From NCBI GenBank assembly GCA_003719395.1, contig RHMC01000023.1, forward strand, positions 1 through 63,419: DNA of 63,419 nucleotides. The letters run 5' to 3'. The notes beneath the pieces are model-generated. The model worked only from the letters and a program-made list of their open reading frames with translations. It had not been told where the DNA came from and did not search any database. Made by a program: the position numbers and the translations under genes. This DNA is from Streptomyces altiplanensis (GTDB lineage Bacteria; Actinomycetota; Actinomycetes; Streptomycetales; Streptomycetaceae). Below, piece after piece: positions 54,119-63,419 of this stretch. How positions within the stretch are numbered: position 1 is the stretch's first letter; every line of letters begins with the position of its first letter.

Positions 54119-55119
54119 CGCCGGACGGGGGCCCGGCGCCGTCCCCGCCCCCGCCCCCGTACAACTCCCGCGACCGCCGCCCGACGCCCTGGCCAGTTCC
54201 GCGCGCACCTCCGGAGGCGAAAGCACCTCCACGCGTCCCCGAAGGCCAGCAGCGAGCGGGCCTCGGGGAGCGGAGCCGAAGACCAGGTCCACGCCCGCCC
54301 ACTCCCCGTCCAGCGGCTGCGGCCGCGCCGCGAGGTGCGAGGCATGGACGCGTACGAACAGCTCCAGCCGGGACAGCATCACCCTCGCCCGCACCCGCAC
54401 CGCCGTCGGCCGCTCCTCCACCCTGCGCCGCAGGACCTCCCAGACGCCGGCCAGTTCCACGCCGGGCCGCCGCCGCACGGGCTCGTCGGTGGACGTGGCC
54501 GTCGCGCACGCGGTCGGCGCGGTAGAGCGCGGGACTGCCCTCGTGGTCCGCGACGAGGTACCAGACGCCCGCCTTGACCACGAGTCCGTACGGGTCGACG
54601 GTGTACGTCCGCACCCGGTCCGTTCCGCCGTGCCGGTAGCGCAGGCGCAGCCGGCGGTCCGCGAAGACCGCGCCCTGGAGCTCCGCCAGGTCGGTCTCGG
54701 GCAGTGGCGCGCCCCGCCAGCGCAGCGGGTCGACGAGGATGCGCCGGCTGGTCAGTTCCGCGGCGGGGCGGTGCGGCTCGGGCAGGGCGGCCATCACCTT
54801 GCGCAGCGCGGCTCCGAGCCGCCTCGTCGAGCCCGAGCGCGGTGTGGGCGCCCTGCGCGGCCAGGACGAACAGGGCCCGCGACTCGTCGCCGGTCAGCCC
54901 CGTCACATCGGTGCGGAAGCCGGGCAGCAGCGCGATCCCGCCGTGCCGCCCGCGCTCCGCGTACACCGGGACGCCCGACGCCGACAGCGACTCGACGTCC
55001 CGGTAGATGGTGCGTACGGAGACTTCCAGCCGCTCGGCCAGCTCGGCGGCCGGGATCAGCCCCCTGGTCCGGAGCAGCAGGAGTATCGACAGCAGCCGTT
55101 CTGATTTCACGGCGCCCAT
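54087..55119 (-). CDS. HTH-WYL (YafY/DeoR-like) regulator, about three frame breaks, 3' end uncertain
   Basis: ATG 55119 starts MGAVKSERLLSILLLLRTRGL with the HTH (PAAELAERLEVSVRTIYRDVESLSASGVPVYAERG). Frame changes near 54820, 54490 and probably 54250 divide the rest. The second piece includes LRLRYRHGGTDRVRTYTVDPYGLVVKAGVWYLVADHEG, the WYL-domain hallmark (GxWYLxA). The last recognisable segment is FGSAP...EVLSPPEVRAELAR. The stop lies around 54087, overlapping the convergent tetR end by some 30 bp, but the exact point is unclear. WYL regulators bind nucleotide-type ligands or nucleic acid. Target genes are unknown; the thioesterase ends just upstream on the same strand. Confidence 0.78.
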
Positions 55120-55152
55120 CCTGCTCGAAGAGGCCCGCCCGGGGGCCGGGAT

Positions 55153-55997
55153 TCAGCCGCGCGGCGCCCGCGCCAGCTGCCGGGACTGGGCGACGAGCCG
55201 GTCCGCACTGTCCCAGACCTCCGCGTCCTCCTCCAGGAAGCCGCCCGCGAGGTTGCGGGTGGTGATGGAGACGCGCAGCGGTCCGGGGGCGGGGCGGCAG
55301 CGTATGTGGGCGGTGAGCTCGACGGTCGGCGTCCAGCCCTTGAGGCCCAGCTCGAACGAGGTCGGCGGCAGGGCGTCGACCGCGAGCAGCAGCGAGAGCG
55401 GGTCGGCGTCACGACCGTCGGCGAGGCCGAACCAGCCGCGCATCTCGCCCTTGCCGGAGGGTGCGCCGACGGCCCAGCCGGCGGTGGCGGGGTCGAGCCT
55501 GACGTCGAGCCGGTCGGCGATGGCCGAACTGCCCGGGATGACGACGGACCCGGCGTCCGCGCCCAGGCAGTGCTCGTACGGCGGCATGGCCGGCGGCTTC
55601 GCGGCCGTGCGGACGTCGTCGGCAGGGCGTCGAGGTCGCGTACGAGGCGAGGACGCGGATCCGCTCGACCTCGGTGCCTGTCCTCGGCGTACTGGAAGTG
55701 GGATGCCTGGCCGGTGGAGAGGGTGCGTCCGGCGCGGACGGTCTGAGTGCGGACGACCGCCCTGCCCGGCACGGAGGGGGTCAGGTAGTGCGCGGAGACG
55801 GTGAACGGGTCGGGGCGCGGCAGGCCGTCGCCGAGCGCCCGGCCGAGCAGGGCGAGGAGGTAGCCGCCGTTGACGGCGAGGAGGATCGTCCAGCCCTCGG
55901 AGAGCTCCACGTCGTAGACGCCCGGTTCGTCCGGTGCGCGCGAGGAGAGGGCGGTGTCGCGGTCGAACTCGCTGTCTCCGATGGATGCCTGTGCCAT
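55153..55997 (-). CDS. acyl-CoA thioesterase-like (double hotdog) protein, about three frame breaks
   Basis: Predicted acyl-CoA thioesterase of the TesB/4HBT_3 family with two hotdog domains. ATG 55997 starts MAQASIGDSEFDRDTALSS. The first half, GWTILLAVNGGYLLALLGRAL and YLTPSVPGRAVVRTQTVRAGRTLS, is a clear hotdog. Indels near 55685, 55650 and 55632 interrupt the linker. The second half has KGEMRGWFGLADGRDADPLSLLLAVDALPPTSFELG and SITTRNLAGGFLEEDAEVWD. Restored length about 282 residues. Not further specified; the substrate is unknown. Confidence 0.8.
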
Positions 55998-56023
55998 GGC
56001 ATGCACCGTACACCGGTACGTTA

Positions 56024-56698
56024 CTAAGCGGTAGCTTCAGTTTTTTCCTCGGCCTTCGCCGAGTTCCGGTGCCAGGCGCGCGGCGCCCGCCAGTGGAAGC
56101 GCAGCGCCAGCAGGCGCAGCAGGAAGGCCGCGACGACGGCGACCGCGCTGGTCACGGCGTTCAGCGCGTCGAAGCGGATGAACAGGGCGACCATCGAGGC
56201 CCCGACGATCGCGGGGACGGCGTACAGATCACGGTCCCAGCGCAGCAGCGAGGGCACCTCGTTGGCGAGGACGTCCCGCAGGACGCCGCCGCCGACGGCG
56301 GTCGCCAGGCCCAGGGCGGCCGAAGCGGTCAGGCCGAGCCCGTGGTCGTACGCCTTGGTGGTGCCCGTGACGCAGAAGAGTCCGAGCCCGGCCGCGTCGA
56401 AGGCCATCACCGAGCCCTGGATGCGCTCCACCTCGGGGTGGAGGAAGAAGACCAGGGCGGCCGCGATCAGCGGGGTGGTGAAGTACCCCAGGTCGGTGAA
56501 GGCGGCCGGCGGCACCGCGCCGATGATCAGGTCGCGGAGCAGCCCCCCGCCCAGCGCGGTGACCTCTGCGAGCACCACGATGCCGAAGACGTCGAAGTTC
56601 TTGCGGACGGCGAGCAGGGCGCCGGAGATCGCGAAGACGAAGATCCCGACGAGGTCGAGCGCATGCTGGACGGAGGGCGTGAAGAGTTCCTGGAACAC
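56024..56698 (-). CDS. TRIC/UPF0126-family membrane channel protein
   Basis: Trimeric intracellular cation channel-like protein, 224 residues, in the cell membrane. GTG 56698 opens MFQELFTPSVQHALDLVGIFVFAISGALLAVRK. Two internal repeats give GGGLLRDLIIGAVPP and GGGVLRDVLANEVPSLL, the glycine-rich kinks of TRIC pores. Seven hydrophobic helices are predicted, and the tail is charged (NSAKAEEKTEATA). It lies 18 bp downstream of the last ABC gene on the same strand, so it may be co-transcribed. No break. Confidence 0.9.
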   Translation of the reverse strand: MFQELFTPSVQHALDLVGIFVFAISGALLAVRKNFDVFGIVVLAEVTALGGGLLRDLIIGAVPPAAFTDLGYFTTPLIAAALVFFLHPEVERIQGSVMAFDAAGLGLFCVTGTTKAYDHGLGLTASAALGLATAVGGGVLRDVLANEVPSLLRWDRDLYAVPAIVGASMVALFIRFDALNAVTSAVAVVAAFLLRLLALRFHWRAPRAWHRNSAKAEEKTEATA

Positions 56699-56716
56699 CG
56701 GGCAATTGTGCCGGTT

Positions 56717-57909
<1,193 letters not shown>

Positions 57910-57913
<4 letters not shown>

Positions 57914-59019
57914 AGCTTCGGCGCAATCTCTTCGGCCCAGATCCGGGCCCGGTCCTCGGCCGCCATGTGGCACGCGGAGTAGTGCCGTGCGGATTCCTGT
58001 CCGGACAGCACCTTGAGTTCCGGCCGCTCGGTGCGGGTGATCCCGCCCTTGGGCACGTCCGCGTACGGGCAGCGCGGGTGGAAGGCGCAGCCGCTCGGGA
58101 TGTTGATCAGGCTGGGCGGCGAACCCTTGACCGGGATGAGGCGCTCGGTCTGGTCGCGGTCGATGCGCGGCATCGAACCCAGCAGGCCCCAGGTGTACGG
58201 GTGCTGGGGCTCGTAGAAGACCTTCTCCGCGGGACCGCGCTCGATGCACCGGCCCCCGTACATCACCAGGAGGTCGTCCGCCAGTTCGGCGACGACGCCC
58301 AGGTCGTGCGTGATGATGATGACCGCCGAGCCGAACTCCTTCTGCAGGTCCCGGATCAGGTCGAGGATCTGCGCCTGGACGGTGACGTCCAGGGCGGTGG
58401 TCGGCTCGTCGGCGATCAGCAGCTCGGGGTTGTTGACCAGCGCCATCGCGATCATCGCGCGCTGGCGCATACCGCCGGAGAACTCGTGCGGGTAGCCGTC
58501 GAACCGCTTGTCGGGCTGCGGGATGCCGACCCGGTCGAGCAGCTCGATCGCGCGCCGCTTGGCGGCCTTCTTGTCGACCTTGTTGTGGATGCGGTACGCC
58601 TCCACGATCTGGTGACCGATCGTGTAGTACGGGTGCAGCGCGGACAGCGGGTCCTGGAAGATCATCGAGATCTCGCGGCCGCGCAGCTTGCGTACCTCGT
58701 CGGGGTCGGCGGACAGCAGTTCCTTGCCGTCCAGCCAGATCTCGCCGGAGATCTGCGCCTTGCGCCGGCCGTACTGGCCGACGGTGTGCAGGCCCATGAT
58801 GCCGAGCGAGGTCACGGACTTGCCGGATCCGGACTCGCCCACGATGCCGAGGGTCTTGCCCTTCTCCAGCTGGAAGGAGAGGCCGTCCACCGACTTGACG
58901 AGACCGTCGTCGGTGGGGAAGTGCACCTTGAGGTCGCGCACGTCGAGGAAGGCGTCCGGCTGCGGGGAGCCGGTGCGTACGGGCTCGCCGACCGCACCGG
59001 TCTTCGTCAGGTCGGTCAC
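57910..59019 (-). CDS. peptide ABC transporter ATP-binding protein (OppD/DppD type)
   Basis: First ATPase of the operon, about 369 residues from GTG 59019 ([17 protein letters not shown]), whose start overlaps the permease stop by four bases (GTGA). Walker [14 protein letters not shown], signature [15 protein letters not shown], Walker [15 protein letters not shown] and H-loop THDLGV are clear, with the C-terminal Cys region [19 protein letters not shown]. Partner of the next gene, which it overlaps by 4 bp. No break. Confidence 0.93.
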
Positions 59020-60013
59020 GAGAGCCTCACTCGGGGGTCGATCACGGAGTACAGGATGTCCACGACGAGGTTCGCGAGCACGACGGCCGCGGCGGCGATG
59101 AGCGTGACACCCAGGATGAGCGGAAGGTCGAAGTCGCCGATCGCCTTGACGGCCGCCTGGCCGAGGCCCGGGAGGCTGAAGGCGGTCTCGGTGAGGATCG
59201 CGCCGCCGACCAGGGCGCCGAGGTCCATGCCGAGGATGGTGAGGATCGGCGTCATCGTCGAGCGCAGCGCGTGCTTGCCGACGACGACCGGTTCGCTCAG
59301 GCCCTTGGCCCGGGCGGTACGGATGTAGTCCTCGCCCAGGACCTCCAGCATGGTGGCGCGGGTGAGCCGGGCGTACATCGCGGCGTACAGGAAGGCGAGG
59401 GTCACCCACGGGAGCACCAGGCCGCTGAACCAGCCGAGCGGGTCCTGTGCGATGTCCACGTACTCGGCGTCGAACCAGCCGAGCTGGGTGCGGAAGACCG
59501 CCAGGGAGAGCAGCGCGGTGAAGTAGATCGGCAGCGACACACCGGCCAGCGCGATGGTCATCGCCGCACGGTCGATCGCGGTGCCCCGCTTGAGGGCGGA
59601 GATGATGCCGGTCGTGACACCGACGACGACCCACAGCACGCACGCACCGGCCGCCAGGGACAGCGTCACGGGGAGCCGCTCGGTCAGTACGGGCCAGATC
59701 TCCTGCTCCGTACGGAAGGAGTAGCCGAAGCACGGCGCGTCGCAGTGGAACGACGAGCCGCCGCCGGTGTAGTCGCGGCCGACGAAGATTCCGCTGATGA
59801 AGTTCCAGAACTGCACCAGGATGGGATCGCCGAGGCCGAGCTTCTCCCGGACGCCTTCGACCGCGCCTGGGTCCGCCTGCTTGCCGATGAACATCGCGGC
59901 GGGGTCGCTGCCGGTCAGTTCCGGGATCACGTAGAAGATGCCGAAGTCACGAGAGTGACCACGAGCAGCATCACGACGACGGCGGTCAGCCGCCTGATGA
60001 GGTATGCGAGCAC
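59016..60013 (-). CDS. peptide ABC transporter permease (OppB/DppB type), one frame break
   Basis: Membrane subunit of the peptide importer. GTG 60013 (VLAYLIRRLTAVVVMLLVVTL) begins the first helix. One T is missing near 59952 (ACTTCGGC for ACTTTCGGC), so FGIFYVIPELTGSDPAAMF reads in another frame. Six membrane helices and the EAA-type loop LEVLGEDYIRTARAKGLSE are visible, ending IDPRVRLS. Restored length about 332 residues. The first helix is otherwise lost if translation begins inside the second frame. Confidence 0.88.
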
Positions 60014-60128
60014 TACGGTCGGCCCGGCGGCGGCCCGGGGATCCGGTGAGGGGTCCCCGGGCGCCGCACGCGGCCATCACCTGCCCTTCGGGCTTAGCGG
60101 CGGGTGTGCCGGCGGAGCGAACGGACGG

Positions 60129-61904
60129 TCACTTGACGCCGAGGGAGGCGTAGTCGTAACGGCCGTTGTAGGAGTCGGCCGTGTAGACGTTGGTCAGCCG
60201 CGAGCTGCGCCAGATCACGTTCTTCTCGAAGGTGAAGGGCAGGTAGACCGCGGCCTCGGAGACCTTCTCGTTGATCTGCTTGTAGAACTCGGCGGCCTTG
60301 TCCGGGTCCGTCTCCAGCAGCGCCTTGTCGAACAGGGCGTCGATCGCCTTGTCCTTCATCATCGAGAAGTTGTTGTTGCCGCTGTCGAGGATGAAGCGGC
60401 TGTCGACCAGCGGCTGCGAGAAGCCCTGACCGGACGGGAAGTCGGCACCCCAGCCCATGATGATGATGCCGTAGTTCTTCTTCTCGACGTTCTTGGGAGC
60501 GCCGATGATGCCGGAGGTCTGCGCACCGTCGTACTGGTCGATCTGCGCCTTGATGCCGACCTTCTCCAGCGACGCCTGCATCGACTCGGCGGTGGCGATC
60601 TCCTGCGGCTTGTTGTTGCGGACCGCGATCGTGGTCTCGAAGCCGTTCGGCTTGCCGCAGGCCTTGAGCTCTTCCTTGGCCTTCGCGACGTTGCCCGTGG
60701 TGTCCTTGAGGACGTTGTACGGGTCGTACTTCGGGTCGGAGCCCTTGATGCTCGGCGGCAGCATGTTGGTGGCGATGTCGCCGCCCGCCATCGGGCCGCC
60801 GCGCGCGGTCTGCAGCGACTTGTGGTCGGCGCCGTAGATGACCGCCTTGCGGCAGTGGATGTTGTCCATCGGCTTGACCGTCTGCGGGAACACCGCGTAC
60901 CGGATGAAGCCGGTCTGCGGGTTGTCGACGTTGGCCTTGTGGTCGCGCAGCGCCTTGGTACGGCCGGCCGGGCTGATGCCGGTGGCGTTGATGTCGACGT
61001 CGTAGTCGCCCTCGATCAGGCGGTTGTCCATGTCGTCGGCGTTGGTGATGAGCTTGAGCGAGACCTTGTCCGGCAGCGCCTTGCGGACGGTGTCGCTCTC
61101 CTTCTTCCAGTTGGGGTTGCGGCTCAGCTCCATGCCCTTGTTGGGGGTGTAGGAGTCGATCTTGTACGGGCCGTTGGAGAAGGGCTTCAGGCCGTACTTC
61201 TCGACCGTGTCCTTGTCCTGGCGGACCGGCGTGGCGGCCGGCATGGCCAGCATCTGGAGGAAGTCGCCGTTGGGCTTCGGGAGCTTGAAGACGATGGTCT
61301 TGTCGTCCGGCGTCTCGATGGCCTTCAGGCCGAGCTTGTCGGCCGACTTGTCCTTGTACGGACCCTTGTACTCCTTCTTCGGGTCCAGGACCTGCTGAAG
61401 GTAGATCGGGCCGCCGGAGATCTTGTCCTGGGCCCAGATGCGCTCGATGCCGTACTTGATGTCCTTGGAGGTGACGGGCTTGCCGTCCTCCCACGTGACG
61501 CCGTCCTTCAGCGTGAAGGTGTACGTCTTCTTGTCCGCGGAGACCTTGCCCGTGTCGGTTGCCATGTCTGCGACGAGTTCGGTGGACTCGGTGCCCGCGG
61601 CCGGCTTGAAGGTGATCAGCTGGCGCGTGTAGTAGCGGGCGAAGTCCCACATGAAGCCGTAGTAACCGCGCTGCGGGTCCCAGGAGTCGGCGTCCTGCGT
61701 ACCGATGAACTTGATCGTGCCGCCCTTCTTGTCCGAGGCGTTCGCGATCTTGCCGACGGCCGCGTTGAAGCCGGGGGCCTTGCCGCTGCCGTCGGCCCCG
61801 TCGTCCTTGCCTCCGCCGCCACAGGCCGCGGTGCCGACGAGCGCGGCGACGACGAGCGCCGCACTTGCGGCGAGCCGTCGCCTGGAAGAACTGTTGGCTG
61901 TCAC
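60129..61904 (-). CDS. peptide ABC transporter substrate-binding lipoprotein (SBP_bac_5)
   Basis: Extracellular peptide receptor, 591 residues. GTG 61904 (VTANSSSRRRLAASAALVVAALVG) follows GGAGG; the lipobox is GTAAC near residue 29. The SBP_bac_5 hallmark DADSWDPQRGYYGFMWDF and the late MGWGADFPSG and KNVIWRSSRLTNVY are seen. It lies between the two permease genes. No break. It probably fixes the substrate preference of the importer; in Streptomyces such systems can carry signalling oligopeptides, but the ligand here is unknown. Confidence 0.92.
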   Translation of the reverse strand: MTANSSSRRRLAASAALVVAALVGTAACGGGGKDDGADGSGKAPGFNAAVGKIANASDKKGGTIKFIGTQDADSWDPQRGYYGFMWDFARYYTRQLITFKPAAGTESTELVADMATDTGKVSADKKTYTFTLKDGVTWEDGKPVTSKDIKYGIERIWAQDKISGGPIYLQQVLDPKKEYKGPYKDKSADKLGLKAIETPDDKTIVFKLPKPNGDFLQMLAMPAATPVRQDKDTVEKYGLKPFSNGPYKIDSYTPNKGMELSRNPNWKKESDTVRKALPDKVSLKLITNADDMDNRLIEGDYDVDINATGISPAGRTKALRDHKANVDNPQTGFIRYAVFPQTVKPMDNIHCRKAVIYGADHKSLQTARGGPMAGGDIATNMLPPSIKGSDPKYDPYNVLKDTTGNVAKAKEELKACGKPNGFETTIAVRNNKPQEIATAESMQASLEKVGIKAQIDQYDGAQTSGIIGAPKNVEKKNYGIIIMGWGADFPSGQGFSQPLVDSRFILDSGNNNFSMMKDKAIDALFDKALLETDPDKAAEFYKQINEKVSEAAVYLPFTFEKNVIWRSSRLTNVYTADSYNGRYDYASLGVK

Positions 61905-62020
61905 GATCAGCAACCTCCGTGAGAGTGCCGGCCCTTGAGGGGACCGACGGTTGTGGTGGCCTCCTGACACATCGGCAGGGGCGGCGCGTAGGGCGTGTGC
62001 GGGTGATACGGGACGAACGG

Positions 62021-63019
62021 TCAGCGGGAACCCTTCGGGTCCAGCGCGTCGCGCACGCCGTCGCCGAAGAGGTTGAAGGCCAGCACGGTGACGAAGATGG
62101 CCACGCCGGGCGCGATCATGAACATCGGATCCGCCTCGTAGTACTCCTTGGCCTTGGAGAGCATCTGCCCCCAGGAGGCGGTGGGCGGCTTGACTCCGGC
62201 GCCCAGGAAGCTCAGTGCGGCCTCGCTGAGGACGTTGGTCGGGATCATCAGCGTCGTGTAGACGGTGATCGGGGCCACCAGGTTGGGCAGCAGTTCCTTG
62301 AAGAGGATGTACGCGCGGCCGGCACCGAGGCTGCGTGCCGCCTCGACGTACTCGCGCTCCCTGAGGGAGAGCGTCTGGCCGCGGACGATCCGGCCCACGT
62401 ACGGCCATCCGAAGAAGCCGATGACGACGATGAGCGCGCCGATGCGCACACCCGAACCGCTGAAGCCCCAGAGGGAGTTCGGCAGCACCGACACCAGCGC
62501 GATGATGAAGAGGAGCTGCGGGAAGGCCAGCAGGACGTCCATCACCCGGCTGATCGCCGCGTCGACCCAGCCGCCGAAGTAACCGGCGATGATCCCGAAG
62601 AACGTGCCGAGCACGACGGCGAAGAGGGCCGCGAGGAAGGCGACCAGCAGCGAGATCCGGGCGCCGTAGACGAGGCGGCTGAACACGTCGCGGCCGTTGA
62701 CCGGTTCGACTCCCAGCAGGAAGTCCGAACTCATACCGCCCCAGCTGCCGATCGGCGTGCCGAACAGCGGGTCGATCTTGTCCTCGTGGAAGTCGTTCGG
62801 CGGGTGGCCGAGCACACTGACGATCAAGGGCGCGAACACCGCGACCAGGATCAGGAACAACACGACCACGCCGCCGGCCAGTGCCACCTTGTCGCGCTTG
62901 AGCCGCACCCAGGCGATCTTCCATGGCGAGCGGCCTTCGATGGCTTTCGCCGGGACATCGGCCGCGACGTCGACGGCCGCGGTCTGTGCCGCGCTCGTGT
63001 CGTGCAGTGGTGCCGTCAT
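62021..63019 (-). CDS. peptide ABC transporter permease (OppC/DppC type)
   Basis: First gene of the importer operon, about 332 residues from ATG 63019 (MTAPLHDTSAAQTAAV). An N-terminal cytoplasmic stretch leads to the DppC opening (WKIAWVRLKRDKVALAGGVVVLFL), followed by the signature GRDVFSRLVYGARISLLVAF and the EAA-type loop REYVEAARSLGAGRAYILFKELLPN. Six helices are predicted. The operon order permease C, substrate protein, permease B, ATPase D, ATPase F is complete. No break. Confidence 0.93.
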   Translation of the reverse strand: MTAPLHDTSAAQTAAVDVAADVPAKAIEGRSPWKIAWVRLKRDKVALAGGVVVLFLILVAVFAPLIVSVLGHPPNDFHEDKIDPLFGTPIGSWGGMSSDFLLGVEPVNGRDVFSRLVYGARISLLVAFLAALFAVVLGTFFGIIAGYFGGWVDAAISRVMDVLLAFPQLLFIIALVSVLPNSLWGFSGSGVRIGALIVVIGFFGWPYVGRIVRGQTLSLREREYVEAARSLGAGRAYILFKELLPNLVAPITVYTTLMIPTNVLSEAALSFLGAGVKPPTASWGQMLSKAKEYYEADPMFMIAPGVAIFVTVLAFNLFGDGVRDALDPKGSR

Positions 63020-63419
63020 CGTGGTGGGGACCCCTCTCGGCTCGCCGACGGTGGTCGGCCCGCGCCCGCCGCTGTAGCGGCTTGTTCGCATCGCAGGTGC
63101 AAGTGGTGCAGAAGGTGGTCGTACAAACGCATTTGACACAGGGAAAGCGGGTCGTACACAAGACCGACGTTCCTTGTTGCGGGAGTCTTCAACGAGCTCG
63201 CGATCACCCGCCAGACCTGGCGGGGAATGGATGCGCAACCGTGATGTGGCCTGCGGGCTTCCGTTATCCGAACATCTTGATCGGCTCAGCGGACCACAAG
63301 CACCCTTATGCACCAGACCGGACATGCCGCCCAACGGCCTTTATGAACTACCGAATTGGGTTGTAGGCGCGATCGGTGGGACGGGCGGGGCCGGTCGGTG
63401 GGACGGGCGGGGCCGGCGG
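63020..63419. promoter_or_regulatory. upstream region of the peptide transporter operon; no gene supported
   Basis: This 400-bp stretch holds no gene I can support, and it is less GC-rich than its surroundings. It must contain the promoter of the minus-strand ABC operon, but I see no clear -10/-35 pair. GGTCGTACA occurs twice (near 63118 and 63152, about 34 bp apart), which could be a regulator site. A minus-strand TTG-started frame at 63161 is Cys-rich but has no stop before it enters the permease in another frame, so I do not call it. Confidence 0.4.
63373..63416. repeat. two perfect 22-bp tandem copies at the window edge
   Basis: TCGGTGGGACGGGCGGGGCC followed by GG occurs twice without mismatch (63373-63394 and 63395-63416). 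The sequence continues past the window, so more copies may follow. The unit is G-rich and not in a supported gene. Confidence 0.8.

Noticed and set aside
63070..63161. Cys-rich TTG-started frame upstream of the peptide transporter (many Cys in about 30 residues)
   Set aside because: There is no stop before it enters the permease in another frame, and no ribosome site; probably chance.

Overview
This is a high-GC (about 70%) actinobacterial chromosome segment, almost certainly from a Streptomyces or close relative. Support for this includes GTG/TTG starts with GGAGG-type ribosome sites, a WhiJ-type XRE-DUF5753/DUF397 module, two large c-di-GMP GGDEF-EAL proteins, a LAL regulator, and a gene order (ilvBNC, serA, gatCAB, ligA, mnmA, five-gene peptide ABC operon) that resembles the conserved core of Streptomyces chromosomes. 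No rRNA, tRNA, CRISPR array, IS element or integrase was seen.

Layout. 1-3.9 kb: proline catabolism (pruA, cut by the window edge, and proline dehydrogenase) with a divergent PucR regulator. 4-9.6 kb: serA and the ilvB-ilvN-ilvC operon; ilvB is preceded by a 13-codon leader peptide containing Ile-Leu-Val-Leu and by a hairpin/T-run attenuator. 9.6-16.1 kb: a membrane PAS-GGDEF-EAL protein with a degenerate EAL domain, a 2-hydroxyacid dehydrogenase, an aldo/keto reductase and a lipoprotein sugar dehydrogenase. 16.2-25.5 kb: LAL regulator, small proteins, GNAT, MMPL transporter and a Tat-exported phospholipase C. 25.7-34.1 kb: gatC-gatA-(small protein)-gatB, RmdB-like GGDEF-EAL protein, ligA. 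34.1-38.0 kb: MetE-like protein, SDR, LOG-family protein, alpha/beta hydrolase and a YgjP-type metallopeptidase.

38.1-49.6 kb is a defence island between two housekeeping genes: rloA-rloB-hsdM-hsdS on one strand, a separate hsdR, and between hsdS and hsdR a regulatory trio (HATPase, XRE-DUF5753, DUF397). It combines a type I restriction-modification system with an RloA/RloB (AbiL-like) ATPase plus predicted Toprim-like effector. 49.8-56.7 kb: mnmA, an amidase, an IscS-like cysteine desulfurase (probable sulfur donor to MnmA), two small membrane proteins divergent from a TetR regulator with repeated operator-like boxes, a WYL regulator, a thioesterase and a TRIC-type channel. 56.7-63 kb: a complete peptide ABC transporter operon.

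Important quality point: about 40 single-base frame breaks interrupt otherwise well-conserved genes, including serA, gatA, gatB, proline dehydrogenase and the cysteine desulfurase. Many lie in short G or C runs, and several of these genes are normally essential, so I read them as sequencing or assembly indels, not decay. For broken genes I give the whole restored span. The stretch 37.3-51.7 kb, which includes the defence island, shows none.
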